In this document: piece after piece, positions 1-10,958 of the stretch
How positions within the stretch are numbered: the first letter of the stretch is position 1
How the letters are laid out: each line of letters starts with the position of its first letter
Assembly (NCBI GenBank): GCA_036435485.1
Contig: CM071597.1
Location: forward strand, 51,505,881-51,569,880
Reading direction: 5' to 3'
Source of the DNA: Saposhnikovia divaricata
Lineage: Eukaryota; Streptophyta; Magnoliopsida; Apiales; Apiaceae
DNA length: 64,000 bases
The notes under the pieces: generated by a model
Told to the model about the DNA's origin: nothing
What the model saw: only the letters and a program-made list of their open reading frames with translations
Databases searched by the model: none
Position numbers and translations under genes: made by a program

Positions 1-1441
1 TAATTAAATAATTATTTTATTAATTATTAATATTGAATCTTAAAATATCAGTTATTAATTATTGTTCACTATTTTAAAGACAAAGCTAATCCAAGATACC
101 TTTAACACTTTCGAACTCAAAACATTTTCGAAAACCCCCGGTCAGGTTTGCTTCTTGTACGATTTCAAGAATCATCGGTCGACTGATGTCGGACCTCGAT
201 TACTCAGTTTTCAATCAAAATCAAGTTTTTAAAAGAAAAAGAAAAAGGGACTCTAGCAGGTGTGGGAACCGTTGACGAACGATTCCCGGGATGTGTAAGC
301 GGCCGTGAGCCAGGCGGTCCATCAATTATTATTCCGGCCCAGGTGTTGCCGAAGGATGATTACGGATGTAGTTTTCATCGAGGGTGATTACAGATGTAGT
401 TTTCACCCGCGGATAGTTACGGATGTAGTTTCCATCCTTCTACCGGTAGAGAAGACCCGCGGATATTGGACTTGGATGTGGCGACTGATCATCGTCAATC
501 CCTGTCAGGTTTTTATGTTTTTTTCCAGTGCCATCCTCCACTTTGGAAAAATACTAAAACACTGCTTCTTGGGCCTAAGTGCCAAGTTGCCGATAGTGTG
601 GTTTTTGATAAGAAAAATATTGACATCGTGCAGTATCTAGAACTGCAAGATTTTCTATAAATATTGGCACGTGTTAGTGCACTCTTGCAATTGTTTCAAA
701 GAATGAAATGTTTTTGTATGATAAACCTTCTAAGCTAATGGAAGGAAAGAGGTTTGCAATGATGTATTCCCTGTACAGTATGTTAATCGTAGAGTGTTTT
801 GCCGAAAATGATATACTCATATGTATATATTTTCAAACTTGAGATATATTGAAATGGGAACCTTATAAAGGGTTCATATGTTATTCTTAAAGCTCCTTAG
901 TGAGTATAGATGTTCTATTCAAACTCGGACATATACATTGTCCAATTATGTTTTGAAATCTGAGATATATACCCATATAGTTGGGAATGTTTTCGAAATA
1001 AACCACATTATTATTTTACAAAATGGTGAACTTGCTGAGCATTATGTAGCTCATTCTTGCTTTATAAAAACTTTTCAGAAAGATAAGAATTTGGCCGATT
1101 AACTCCGCACCAGCAGAAGAGGAGTAGAAGAATTACCCCGGAGATGATTTAGTTCCTGATAAATACTACAGAGTAAGTCTGATAGGTTTTCAACTATAAT
1201 AGTAAGACTTGTCTTCAAGTACAGTTGTATAAGTGGAAGTGCGTAAGACTCTGGATTGTACAGATGAATTGTAATATTTAGTGTTACTTTTGATTATCGT
1301 TTCTGAGGCTCTAACTTGTTTGTGCGTAAGATTGAGGTCTGGACGTATGTATTGTTGAGTTGTAAAGTTAATACAGGTATGATATGGATGGATGATGATG
1401 TGACGACCTGAATCTTTGACCTCAGATTTGGGGGCGTCACA
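1..1441 (+). repeat. 3' part of a family A (Tekay-like) LTR
   Basis: This stretch matches the last ~1.45 kb of the LTRs at 36328-39964 and 46176-49815 and, reversed, those at 13155-17044 and 22761-26691. It ends in the same terminus, ATTTGGGGGCGTCACA, at 1441. The window begins inside the LTR, so I cannot tell whether it is a solo LTR or the 3' LTR of a full element. The next base belongs to a Tat-type integrase, so the LTR is inserted in that element; 1442-1446 (TCACT) would be the right-hand target duplication if the left end, outside the window, matches. Confidence 0.88.
878..1102 (+). other. small ORF inside family A LTR
   Basis: An ATG-started 74-codon frame (MLFLKLLSEYRC...) lies ~340 bp before the LTR end. 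The same frame, length and stop position occur in all five family A LTR copies: 13494-13718 and 23100-23324 on the minus strand, 39401-39625 and 49252-49476 on the plus strand. It has no recognisable domain. Most differences between copies change the amino acid (for example S/F, N/D, S/P, AD/VG), which argues against strong protein-level selection. It is recorded as a shared feature of the LTR and not as a confident gene. Confidence 0.3.
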
Positions 1442-2403
1442 TCACTCGTCTAGGATTCTATTGGCCAGAGATGTTGGCTGATGCAAAAGATTATGTTAAG
1501 AGGTGTGAGAGGTGCCAAAAGCACGCTCCGATTGTAAGGCAGCCGCCTGAGATGTTGACCTCGATCAGCTCCCCTATTCCGTTTGCAATGTGGGGAATGG
1601 ATATACTTGTTCCATTTCCCGTAGCATCTGCACAAAGAAAGTTTTTGATAGTAGCCATCGACTACTTCACTAGGTGAATTTGGGCTAAACCCCTAGCCAA
1701 GATAACCACCAAGCAAGTTGCCCAGTTCTTTTGGGAGAACGTGATCTGTAGATATGGAATCCCGCGAATCCTTGTGACGGATAATGGGACGAAATTCAAC
1801 AATGAAGAATTCAAGAAGTACTGTGAGGAAAATGCTATTGATCTTCGTTTTACTTCCGTAGCACACCCGCAAGCTAATGGACAGGAGAGATAGCCAATCG
1901 GATAATCCTTGATGGACTGGAGAAAAGGGTCGAACGCTTAAGAAACAGTTGGGTGGATGAGTTAGTGCTTATACTTTGGGCATATCGCACCACTTGCAAA
2001 GTGACAACTAGAGCGACCCCATTTTTTGTTGGCTTATAGAGCCGAGGCAGTTGTGCCCCTAGAGATCATGCATGCATCACCTCGAGTTGAGGCATATGAG
2101 CAAGAGACGAATGAAGAAGGCATGAGGCTTGCCCTAGACATAATTGATGATGTTAGGGATGAAGCAAATGCCCGGAATGCAGAGCATCAGAAGAGAGCAT
2201 CCTTCCACTACAACCGAAGGGTTAAGGAGAGGTTCTTTCGGCAAGGCGAACTGGTTCTAAGGAAGATAGAAGCTTCTGGAGTTGGTCAGAAGGGAAAGCT
2301 AGCCCCTAATTGGGAAGGGCCGTATCGAGTCAAGAAGACGCTAGGACGAAGATCCTACAAGTTGGAGACCTTGGATGGGAACGAGGCCATCCATCGTTTA
2401 TAG
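1442..2403 (+). pseudogene. degenerate Tat-type integrase
   Basis: Integrase inserts retroelement cDNA into chromosomes. Visible parts: the end of the HHCC zinc domain (CERCQKHA, ~1504-1530); the first catalytic Asp in WGMDIL (~1594); the second in LVTDNGTKF (~1774-1800); HPQANGQ (~1864-1884), after which the catalytic Glu region is lost at a frameshift; then RIILDGLEKRVERLR; then a C-terminal frame, 2026-2403, with the KGKLAPNWEGPYRV module. Breaks: TGA at ~1676, an indel near 1886-1895 and another at the T-run near 2022-2028. The N-terminus and all upstream pol are missing because the family A LTR lies directly upstream. Clearly a pseudogene. Confidence 0.85.
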
Positions 2404-3060
2404 ATGAAAAAAGAACCGAAATTATCCGCGTTATACAGAAAGAATTGTTATAATTCATACAAGCCGGAGAAGAAACAGCTGATATATTTGCTGAAGTCAC
2501 GAAACGGACGACCTTCGAAAGGATGATTGCGCTTAAGAAGTTAAGTAACGAGTTTAGCCTTAAGCACAAGATTAGCAAACTGATGACTTGAGATCAAGAT
2601 CAAGGTTCTTGATCCTTGAAGACAACGAAGTCACGGATGACCAAGATAGTGACTTGAGATCAAGATCAAGATTCTTGATCCTCAAGGCCACGGATGGTTT
2701 TCAAGTCCGGATTTCCTAGCCTACCACGAAGTGGCCGACCATGCCGCACGAGGGGCCGCAGCCGACCACCTCCCGGCCGACCACGAAGGTTTCGGGCCTT
2801 TCGGCCGACCACCTTCCAGCCGACCATGGTGTGGCCGACCATGGTGGCTTGCAACCTTCTGGCCGATCACCTCTCGGCCGACCACGAGCTATCCCGTGGT
2901 CCGGCCAATCGCGGGTTAGTTCGTGGTCCTGAATCTCGATTTTTTCAACAAACCTCGGATAGTTTCTGATCCTGAATCTCGACTTTTTCAACGAATCTCG
3001 GATGATTTTCGATGGTTTGAGATCAAGATCAAAATTCTTGATCCTTAAGATCACGAATGG
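2404..3060. repeat. start of Tat 3' region: short direct repeats
   Basis: No coding sequence is seen. A motif, GAGATCAAGATCAAG followed by TTCTTGATCCT, occurs near 2590, 2655 and 3018; each copy contains a small inverted repeat (GATCAAG / CTTGATC). Between 2730 and 2930 a GC-rich stretch repeats GGCCGACCA many times with variable spacing; the same motif returns at 3425-3530. ORFs in this stretch on both strands are products of the repeats. Confidence 0.7.
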
Positions 3061-3405
3061 TTTTAGATCCTAGACCCGAGGTCCATAACTTTCTAAGACC
3101 ACGGACGGTTTTAGATCATAGACCCGAGGTCCATAACTTTCTAAGACCACGGATGGTTTTAGATCCTAGACCCGAGGTCCATAGCTTTCTAAGACCACGA
3201 ATGGTTTTAGATCCTAGACCCGAGGTCCATAACTTTCTAAGACCACGGATGGTTTTAGATCCTAGATCCGAGGTCCATAACTTTCTAAGACCACGGATGA
3301 TTTTTGATCCTAGATCCGAGGTCCGTAACTTTCTAAGACCACGGATGATTTTAGATCCTAGATCCGAGATCCATGATTCTTTTTAAGACCACGGATGGTT
3401 TTAGG
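3057..3405. repeat. 48-bp tandem array, about 7 units
   Basis: The unit begins GGTTTTAGATCCTAGACCCG, and successive copies start at 3059, 3107, 3155 and so on, a period of 48 bp, continuing to about 3400. Because 48 is a multiple of three, one frame stays open (3057-3386) and would encode a 16-residue repeat with the core LDPRPEVHNFLRPR. I treat that ORF as a by-product of the repeat and not a gene. Confidence 0.9.
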
Positions 3406-3414
3406 TCCGGGCAC

Positions 3415-3563
3415 CTTAGCCAACCATGAAGTGGCCGACCACCAGCTGGCCGACCACCATGATTTGAAGGCCTTCGGCCGATCACCAGCTGGCCGATCAC
3501 GGATTGCCCACAGATCCGGCCGATCATGGGTAGTCTGTGGTCCTGGTCCTCGATTTTTCGGTC
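3415..3563. repeat. GC-rich GGCCGACCA/GGCCGATCA stretch
   Basis: Irregular copies of GGCCGA(C/T)CA, separated by 10-25 bp, resume here after the 48-bp array. They resemble 2730-2930 and suggest the arrays were expanded from dispersed copies of one motif. Confidence 0.6.
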
Positions 3564-4045
3564 GACTAAGATTGATTTTCAGTCCTACACGGACTGTTGA
3601 CGCTGTTTGGGCCATATCTTGAGCTCCGGGTATCAGATTTGGATGATCTTACAGTCCACGCGAAGATCTCTGAGTTTTCTATAGTCTTGGAGACCACTAG
3701 CCGACCATCTCTTGGCCGACCAAGCTCCAAGGAGGGTGTCAGCCGACCAAGACTGATTTTCAGTCCTACACGGACTGTTGACGCTGTTTGGGCCATATCT
3801 TGAGCTCCGGATGTCAGATTTGGACGATCTTACTGTCCACGCGAAGATCTCTGAGTTTTCTATAGTCTTGGAGACCACTAGCCAACCATCTCTTGGCCGA
3901 CCAAGCTCCAAGGAGGGCGTCAGCCGACCAATACTGATTTTCAGTCCTACACGGACTGTTGACGCTGTTTGGGCCATATCCTGAGCTCCGGATGTCAGAT
4001 TTGGATGATCTTACAGTCCACGCGAAGCTAATTGAATTTTCTATA
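3564..4045. repeat. 181-bp tandem array, about 2.6 units
   Basis: The marker GATTTTCAGTCCTACACGGA falls at 3574, 3755 and 3936, an exact 181-bp spacing. Units carry single-base differences, and the last is truncated near 4045, where it changes into unrelated sequence. The unit length is in the range of many plant satellite monomers. Confidence 0.9.
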
Positions 4046-4264
4046 ATCTTGGACCATCCTTTTCCGACTACCTCATTTTTTGAGGGCCTTAGCCAACTGG
4101 AAGTGGATGCTGATGGTCCGTCAACCTTGAAAAATCACTTTGATATTCAGAACACCCCTGACTCGCTTCATACCTCACTAAAGTGGTTCAGAACATTGAA
4201 ATACGTTAGTGACGATTCAAACATGACAATGATGATTCAACGTTTTCAGAAAACGTCAGCCGAT

Positions 4265-4760
4265 CACCATTTAGCGCCATTAGTGCCGATAACACCATTG
4301 GTGGCGATAGCACCGTTAGTACTGTAAGCACCGTTAGTGCCGATAGCACCGTTAGTGCTGTAAGCACCGTTAGTGCCAATAGCACCATTAGTGCCGATAG
4401 CACCGTTAGTGCCGATAGCACCGATAATGTCGTTAGCACCGTTTAGTGCCGATTAGCACCGATTAGTGTCGTTTAAGCACCGTTTAGTGCCGATTAGCAC
4501 CGATTAGTGTCGTTTAAGCACCGTTTAGTGCCGATTAGCACCGAGTAGTGTCGTTTAGCACCGTGAGTGCCATTTTATCCTTTTAACATTGTTTAACACT
4601 GTTTAAACATTGTTTAAGGCTGTTTAGCGCCGTCTAGTGCCGTTTAGCGCCGTTTAGTGCCATTTTATGCCGTTTAACGTCGTTTAAACATTGTTTAAGC
4701 ATCGTTAAGGCTGATTAGTGCCGATTAGCATCGAATTAACATTGTCATGAACGCGTCGGT
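4265..4760. repeat. short degenerate AGCACCGTTAGTGCCGAT array
   Basis: Dozens of copies of AGCACCGTTAGTGCCGAT-like units (about 16-18 bp, with higher-order units near 33 bp after 4440) run to about 4750 with increasing decay. It is the fourth repeat family in the same element's 3' region. The minus-strand ORF of leucine/threonine repeats (4206-4439) is an artefact of this array. Confidence 0.85.
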
Positions 4761-4880
4761 CGCTCCATGCTTTACATAAAGACAATACTCGTGAAACAAT
4801 AGTGTACAAAGATGAACCCTGACCCAAGTCTCGAAAAAGGTCGTTAAAACTTCAAGGAAAACCTGATCAGTTTTCCTAGA

Positions 4881-4894
4881 AGTTGGGGGGCAAA
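4881..4894 (+). other. polypurine tract of Tat element
   Basis: AGTTGGGGGGCAAA lies directly before TGATATGGG, the LTR start. This is the expected primer site for plus-strand DNA synthesis. Confidence 0.75.
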
Positions 4895-5518
4895 TGATAT
4901 GGGATAAAAGTAAGCCCTAAAGACACATTTAATGTGGCATTAATTAGACCCGGAATGGTCCAAACGTGGGGCCCACCAGATGGGCCCAAACCCTATTTAT
5001 AATATTAATTTCGTAATTAATATTAAGGGTAATAAATAGCTCAGCAAATAAGAGTCAAACAAGGATATTACTCTTGCCTGACTTAGCCTCCAAGATACAT
5101 ATTTCAACATGGAAACTGATTCCTATAAGGAAGAGATCTAGAACCTTCCTCAAGGAAGACTTGTCCACCAAGTCTCTGACTCCTACCATAATTCTAGGGC
5201 TTCTCAGCCTATATAAAGGGTCTAACCCCTCATCTCAGAACTACGTTTTGGACACAGCTCCATACGTTACCCACCACGTTTTGGCTTAATCCTCGAATAA
5301 GGACATAAAAGCCACTGCGTCCTAGGTGAGCTCTCGCCGCCATAGCCTCGAGGGCACCATCACCTAGAACTACGTCTTGGCTTGATTCTCAATAACGAGA
5401 TATGTAGGCACTCTGTGAGGACCGATCAGTCTCGTAACATGGAAACAGCCATTAAAGCACGAAGCTCACGAACCCTGACATTAATTACAATTCGTAACTT
5501 ACTTTTTATTCCACAACA
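4895..5518 (+). repeat. 3' LTR of Tat element
   Basis: The LTR begins TGATATGGGATAAAAG directly after the polypurine tract and appears to end ...TATTCCACAACA, giving ~624 bp with TG/CA termini. It contains a TATA box at 5210-5217. The right end is inferred from the terminus alone because the partner LTR is outside the window; CA at 5515 is an alternative. Confidence 0.65.
5210..5217 (+). promoter_or_regulatory. TATA box of Tat LTR
   Basis: TATATAAA in the middle of the LTR, a sensible distance from its 3' end for the U3/R boundary. Confidence 0.55.
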
Positions 5519-5709
5519 ATGTATATTTTTTTTCGATTTTCTTAAATACACGTAAATATAAGTAAACAATAAATAAAATGATCTATATTAAGAAATTAAT
5601 TTTTCATAAATAAAACATTTTTATTAATGTTCAACTTAAATGAATATTCTCCGTCCATGCTTCACAATTATCATCTAATAAAAAATAAGTTTTAATACAA
5701 TAAAAAATT
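5519..5709. other. AT-rich spacer
   Basis: 190 bp of AT-rich sequence with no coding or structural signal that I can recognise. Its last nine bases, TAAAAAATT (5701-5709), are the probable left target duplication of the next element. Confidence 0.5.
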
Positions 5710-6428
5710 GGGATAATTAATTCTAAGGTCCCTGAACTATATGTTATTTTTTATTCCTGAACAAAAAAAATAATAGGTAAGTAATTAAACCTTTTAAAAT
5801 TTCTGATCTAAGTCCTCCCGTCAAATTCCGACCAAATACAAAAACGTCGGTGAACTTCGATTCCTCCGACAATTAAAAATAAACTCAGAACTCAATCAAA
5901 CAGGTACCAAATTAAAACTTATGACCTGACAAAACTATTTCAATAAACAACATATATAATCAATCAACACACCAGCAAATTGAGAAACGGCGTCGGAATA
6001 AAACTGTTCCAACGAACACAAGCATGTACTTTAAAAATCAAAATAAAAATACCTACGAACTCAAGATAAGAAGATCTATGCAACCATATAAAAAAAACAT
6101 GTAGAAATCAATCGTTCATAAATCCTAATTAATCGAAAATTAGAAAATATACTTATCCTTGAAATTGATAGCGGAGGGTCGTAGAATAGTTCAAGGGATT
6201 CGATTTGGTTACTAGAACTCTGGATTTGAATTACAATAACACGATCAAAAGTATTTTGATCTCTAAGAACAATTCAAGAACAAGCTTCCAGAAAATTTCT
6301 TTTTCTTAACAGAAAGACGTAGATTAAAAAAATTTAAAAATTTAATTACCTATCAATTGACATTTTTAGTTCAAGGACTTAAATAAAATGAAGCCAATAA
6401 ATTCAAGGACTTTAGAATCAATTTACCC
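5710..6428. mobile_element. 719-bp TIR element, possibly MULE-like
   Basis: The left end starts GGGATAATTAATTCTAAGGT. The reverse complement of the right end starts GGGTAAATTGATTCTAAAGT. The imperfect inverted similarity runs ~30 bp. The flanks are TAAAAAATT (5701-5709) and TAAAAAAATT (6429-6438), equal apart from one A, consistent with the 9-10 bp duplication typical of Mutator-like elements. There is no transposase frame, so it would be non-autonomous. An A-run flank can arise by chance, so the class is tentative. Confidence 0.5.
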
Positions 6429-6438
6429 TAAAAAAATT

Positions 6439-6765
6439 GGTTTAATTCAACTCATTTACGACATCAACACATACCAGCCAAGTCGGCCTGATTTGTATAT
6501 GGACGAGCAGGGTTGGCGTAACTCAAATGTGGTTGAGGGTTTATGTTTTATGTCGGTGATTAAAAAGGACCACAAAGTGAAAAAAAAGACCTCATATTTT
6601 TTCGAAAGAAGTTTTAAAGTAAACATGGGAGCCTCTCGTGGTCACACTACCACCAATAAACCGGCAATAATGAGTGGAAAGGAACTTCCCTGTTCATATT
6701 TTTTTGTTCTCTGTTTCAGGAAAAGTAAAAATGAGATTCATTGTCAGAGGGGCTAGATTATATTC
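6439..6765. other. non-coding spacer
   Basis: About 330 bp between the TIR element and the copia LTR. An ORF (6388-6756) overlaps the TIR and resembles no family I know, so I do not call it a gene. TATTC (6761-6765) would be the left target duplication of the copia element, but its right partner is lost. Confidence 0.5.
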
Positions 6766-7132
6766 TGTTAGAAAATGGAAAGTTTGAGGCATATTTATAA
6801 TATGTTCTTGATGTAATTTCCGGAAACTAACAAGTGGAAGTTGTTTCTTGTAATGAGGACTTAAACTTTCATGTTTGGATCTAAGACATTTTCTTAGTGT
6901 AATCCATAAATAAATTAAGTTGAAAGAAGGATGTTTGAAATGGGTTACGTGGGTTATTTAGTTGAAATAACTTGAGTCCCACATAGAATTGGTAATGAGA
7001 GGTTGGTGGCTTTATATAGCTCCATGTGCAAGTGTAGTGCACAACTACTAAGGCATGTGGGTGTGCATGGTTGTAGGGTAGGCCTCGCGCGCGCACACAC
7101 ACACACACGCGCCGCCGCCCCCCACCTCGCCA
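6766..7132 (+). repeat. copia 5' LTR, truncated
   Basis: It starts TGTTAGAAAATGG and matches 11489-11854 closely, including a TATA box (TTTATATAG, 7011-7019) and an (AC)n run near 7096-7118. Similarity stops at 7132 (CTCGCCA), and the next base is already gag, with no primer-binding site. The second LTR continues well beyond the matching point, so a deletion removed the LTR's 3' part, the leader and the start of gag. Confidence 0.85.
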
Positions 7133-7727
7133 GGCTGCAATTCTGGCAGCTTTAGCGAACACACTATTCGATGTTTATTCATCTGAATCCTACACTGCTA
7201 AGCTCTTATGGGAGAAGCTTGACCAGACACATAATACTGACTCGTAAGGGTTGGAAAAGTATTCTGTGGCTAGGTTCCTTGACTTTAAACTGGTGGATTC
7301 TAATCCATGACTGAGCAGGTGCATGAGTTTGAGATGTTGGTACATGCTTTGAAGGCGTCTGGTATGGACCTTCCTGAGAAGTTTCAGGTTATGTCTGTGA
7401 TTGAAAAGCTCCCTAAGTCTTTGGAAGAGTTTGCACTCTCCCTCAAAAGACAGAAAGGAGAGATCAATTGGACAAACCTGATGTTGGACATCTCTGTGCA
7501 GGAGCAACACAAGTCCAAGCAGGGACATGTGATGCCTACTGAACATGCTGGGAGTTCGAAGGTGAATGTAGTGACTGTAGGACAGAAAAGAAAGAATGTC
7601 ACTAAGAAGGAAAATGCTAAGTCTAATAAGGACAAGAACAAGGCTAAGAAACCAAAGGCAAACAAACCATGTTGGTCTTGTGGACAGGTTGGTCATTGGA
7701 GCAAGGACAGTCCTGTTAAGAAAAGCT
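7133..7727 (+). pseudogene. copia gag (UBN2 type), N-terminus deleted
   Basis: Gag forms the virus-like particle and packages RNA. The frame begins AAILAALANTLFDVYSSES and continues LLWEKLDQTHNT, the gag-polypeptide (UBN2) region; 7307-7729 then carries VHEFEMLVHALKASGMDLPE and a lysine-rich segment. The CCHC zinc knuckle reads CWSCGQVGHWSKDS: the last Cys is replaced by Ser. Breaks: in-frame TAA after NTDS (~7245), a lost base near 7307, and an indel near 7720 that shifts gag out of the pol frame. Its missing N-terminal part resembles the fragment at 12829-13130. Confidence 0.85.
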
Positions 7728-9275
7728 AAGAAATTTGTTGTGGGAGCACAAGCTAATACTGTGCTTGGAACCACTGGTGGGCCTGTGGTTAACATGGTTG
7801 TTGGTGAGGCTGTTGCTTCTGAAACTGACAACGGGTATATAACCTACAACCCTGTACTACTTTCCACTTATTCGTCTCATGAATGGTTGATTGATACTGG
7901 AGCTAATGTACATATTTGTACTGATATTACTCTGTTTGTATCTTATCAACAGACTCATGGAATGAATGTGATGATGGGGAATGCGAGTGCAGCTCAAGTT
8001 CGTGGAATAGGAAACGTGGACCTGAAGTTTGCTTCTGGGCGTGTTCTATCCCTCACTAGAGTGCATCATGTTCCTGATATTCGTAGAAATATAATAAGTG
8101 GAAGTTGTTTAGTTAATAATGGATTTGAACTTTCTTTGAAATGTAATAAAGTAGTTATTACACATACTGGTGTATTTTTTGGCAAAGGTTACTTGTCTGA
8201 TGGATTGTTTTTAATAAATGTTGAGCCTGTTTTGGGCAGTTTTATTAATGATAATGTTGCTCCTTCTGTTAATTATGTTGAATCATCTGACTTGTGGCAC
8301 GCACGTCTTGGTCACTTGAATTTTGGTGCTCTAAAGAATATGATGAATTTAGAGTTGATTCCAAAATATGCCATTGATAAGAAATCTAAATGTCAAGTAT
8401 GTGTGACTGCTAAACAAACTAGGAAACCCTTTCATAATGTGGTTAGGGATTCGAATGTGTTAGATTTAGTGCACACGGACATATGTGAATTTGGTGGTGT
8501 ATTGACCAAGGAACATAATAGATATTTCATTACCTTTATAGATGATTGTAGTAGATATTGTTATGTTTATTTGCTTAAACATAAAGATGAACCACTAGAA
8601 AAATTCATTATGTTCAAAACTGAACCTGAAACACAAACTGGTAAAGTACTTAAACGTTTGAGATCTGATAGAGGTGGTGAGTATACGAGTACCTCGTTTA
8701 ATGAATTTTGCAAGAGCAATGGTATAGTTCATGAGGTAACTTCACCATACACACCTGAGTCTAATGGAGTGGCAGAACGAAAGAACAGAACTTTTAAAGA
8801 TATGATCAATAGTATGCTGATTAATTCGGGGTTGCCTAAGTACATGTGGGGGGAGGCTCTGAATACGACTTGCCATATTCTGAACAGAGTTCCTCTGAAA
8901 CATATGGACAAGACACCTTATGAATTATGGACAGAGAAAAGGACTAGTCTAAAGTATCTTCGTGTGTGGGGGTGCCTTGCAAAGGTACTAGTCCCTGAAC
9001 ACAAGAGAAAGAAACTAGGGCCGAAAACTGTTGATTGCATCTTTCTGGGCTATATTGAAACCACTACGGCTATGAGATTTTTAGTGTTAAAATCTGACAT
9101 AGACGGTATAGTAGCTAACACTATAGTTGAATTTCGTGATGCAACATTCTTTGAGGATGTGTTCCCTATGAAGACTGGTATACCTCAGGGTATTTCTAAT
9201 GATGATCCCACTCACACATCGAGTTCCATTCCTGATCATGTGGAAAGGATGACAAATGTGGGGGGCAAATCCTAG
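7728..9275 (+). pseudogene. copia pol part 1: protease and integrase
   Basis: One long open frame with no stop until 9273. The aspartic protease motif WLIDTGANVHIC is at ~7884-7919. The integrase zinc domain follows: LWHARLGHLN (~8294-8323) and CQVC (~8393). The DDE core has VHTDICEF (first Asp ~8473), SDRGGEY (~8666-8686) and the Glu in ESNGVAERKNR (~8757-8789). The GKxGP-type C-terminal region ends near 9150. The catalytic residues are all present. The frame is cut by a frameshift in the G-run at 9255-9262 (GTGGGGGGC), separating it from RT. Confidence 0.88.
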
Positions 9276-10958
9276 TAGTAGCTCTACTCCTGATGAAGTA
9301 GAGGAACCTAGAAGGAGTAAGCGTGCAAAGGTAGTCAAGGATTTTGGAAGTGATTTTATCACTTACAATATCGAGGATGAACCTTTAACTTTTCGACAGG
9401 CCATGGATTCTTCTGAATCAAGGTACTGGAAAGGTGCTGTAAAAAGTGAAATTGACTCTATTGTTTCTAACGGAACATGGGAGTTGGTTGATCTACCTCC
9501 TGGGTGTTCTACTATAGGATGTAAATGGGTATTCAAAAGGAAGATGAACCCGGATGGCTCAATAGATAAGTATAAGGCTAGGCTGGTAGCTAAGGGCTTT
9601 AAGCAAAAGGAAGGCATTGATTACTTTGATACATACTCTCCAGTTGATAGAATGACAACAATCTGAATGCTTGTAGCATTGGCTTCTGTACATGGTCTTA
9701 TCATCCATCAAATGGATGTAAAGACAGCTTTTCTTCATGGTGAACTTGAAGAAGAGATTTATATGGATCAGCCTGAAGGATTTTTTGCCTCTGGTAATGA
9801 AAGGAAAGTATGTAAGTTAATCAAGTCTATATATGGCTTGAAACAAGCTCCTAGAGACTAGCATAAAAGTTTTGATGAAACTATTTTAGAATCAGAATTT
9901 GTAGTTAATGAAAGTGACAAGTGTGTCTATTACATGGTTAAAGGAAGTGAATGTATTATTGTGTGCCTATATGTGGATGACATTTTATTGTTTGGAACCA
10001 ATATTGAGATTATTAATGAGATAAAAGATTCTTGAAAAAGCATTTTGAAATGAAGGATATGGGAGAGGCTAGTGTGATTCTTGGTATCAAGTTGACTCAG
10101 TCAACTGATAAAATAACCTTGTCACAATCTCATTATATAGAGAAATCTATACTTGAGAAGTATGGTTATTCAAATTGTAGAATCGCAAGTACTCCGTATG
10201 ATCCTAAAATTGCCCTTGTCAAGAATAGTTCAGGAGTTCCTGTGTCTCAGTTAAGGTATTCTCAGATTATTGGGAGTTTACAGTATCTTGCTAATGGTAC
10301 TAGGCCGGATATTTCATATTCAGTGTCTAAGTTAGCAAGATATACAAGCTGTCCAAACAAGACTCATTGGGATGCTCTTGATAGATTACTTAGATATCTA
10401 AAAGGCACCATCTATCCTGGCTTGCATTACAGGAGGTTTCCTGGAGTGCTAGAGGGATATAGTGATGCAAGTTGGATAACTAAGAAGTCTGGTTCCAATG
10501 GAGTGACTGGATACCTGTTTACCCTAGCGGGTGGAGCAATGTCTTGGAAGTCTTCTAGACAAACTATAATAACTCGGTCTACTTTTGAGGCTGAGTTGTG
10601 TGCATTAGATGCCACGGGGACTGAGGCTGAATGGTTACATGGATTGATGTCGATGATACCTGTAGTAAGTCGTCCACTTCCTGCTTTTGCTGTTCATTGT
10701 GATAGCCGTACAACTATCGACAAGATTAACAGCAAGAAGTATAATGTGAAAACAAAGAGACATATCCAAGTTAGACTAAAGTCTATAAGGGGTCTAATGT
10801 CTGACAGGATCATAGCTATTGAGCTTATTGGAACTCAAGAAAACCTAGCTGATCCTTTGACTAAGGGACTTGAGCATGCTGTTGTCCTTAAGTCTAGGTT
10901 GGGGATGGGACTGATAGCCCATAATGATTCATCTACAGCGGAAACCCAATACACATGA
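9276..10958 (+). pseudogene. copia pol part 2: reverse transcriptase and RNase H
   Basis: RT is recognised by GTWELVDLPPG, CKWVFKRKMNPDGSIDKYKA, MDVKTAFLHGELEEEIYM, YGLKQAPR and the catalytic YVDDI (~9969). RNase H follows: YSDASW, STFEAELCALD, HCDSRTTID and NLADPLTKGL, ending at a stop at 10956-10958. Three breaks: TGA at 9664-9666 (where the family usually has Arg), TAG at 9859-9861 (usually Trp after PR-Q/D) and a one-base shift near 10033 (KDFLKKHFEMKDMG expected). The RNase H half, 10032-10958, is an uninterrupted frame of 308 codons. Confidence 0.88.

Larger units (their letters stand above)
1442..5518 (+). mobile_element. 3' half of a Tat-type Ty3/gypsy retrotransposon
   Basis: Parts in order: degenerate integrase (1442-2403), a 2.5-kb non-coding region rich in tandem repeats (2404-4880), a polypurine tract (4881-4894) and a 3' LTR (4895-5518). 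The integrase type (FYWPEMLADAKDYVKRCERC; AEAVVPLEI near the C-terminus) and the long repeat-filled 3' region are characteristic of the plant Tat lineage. The 5' half is beyond the family A LTR and outside the window. Stops and frameshifts show it is old and inactive. Confidence 0.8.

Noticed and set aside
305..640. 111-codon ORF in family A LTR (also at 38828 and 48679; similar on minus strand at 13936 and 23575)
   Set aside because: It starts at GTG, its length and frame vary between copies (111 vs 117 codons, with indels), and it resembles no protein.
2716..3054. Overlapping ORFs on both strands around the GC-rich repeats
   Set aside because: Generated by GGCCGACCA repeats; no start context or homology.
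4206..4439. Minus-strand Leu/Thr-rich ORF that looks like a membrane protein
   Set aside because: Product of the 16-18-bp tandem repeat.
2730..4440. Regular repeats that might be taken for a CRISPR array
   Set aside because: Units are head-to-tail tandem copies with no unique spacers, inside a plant retrotransposon 3' region.
6388..6756. 122-codon ORF
   Set aside because: It begins inside the TIR of the 5710-6428 element and crosses its border; no recognisable domain.
7190..7831. 213-codon minus-strand ORF
   Set aside because: Antisense to copia gag/pol, which is identified by motif on the plus strand; starts and composition are incidental.
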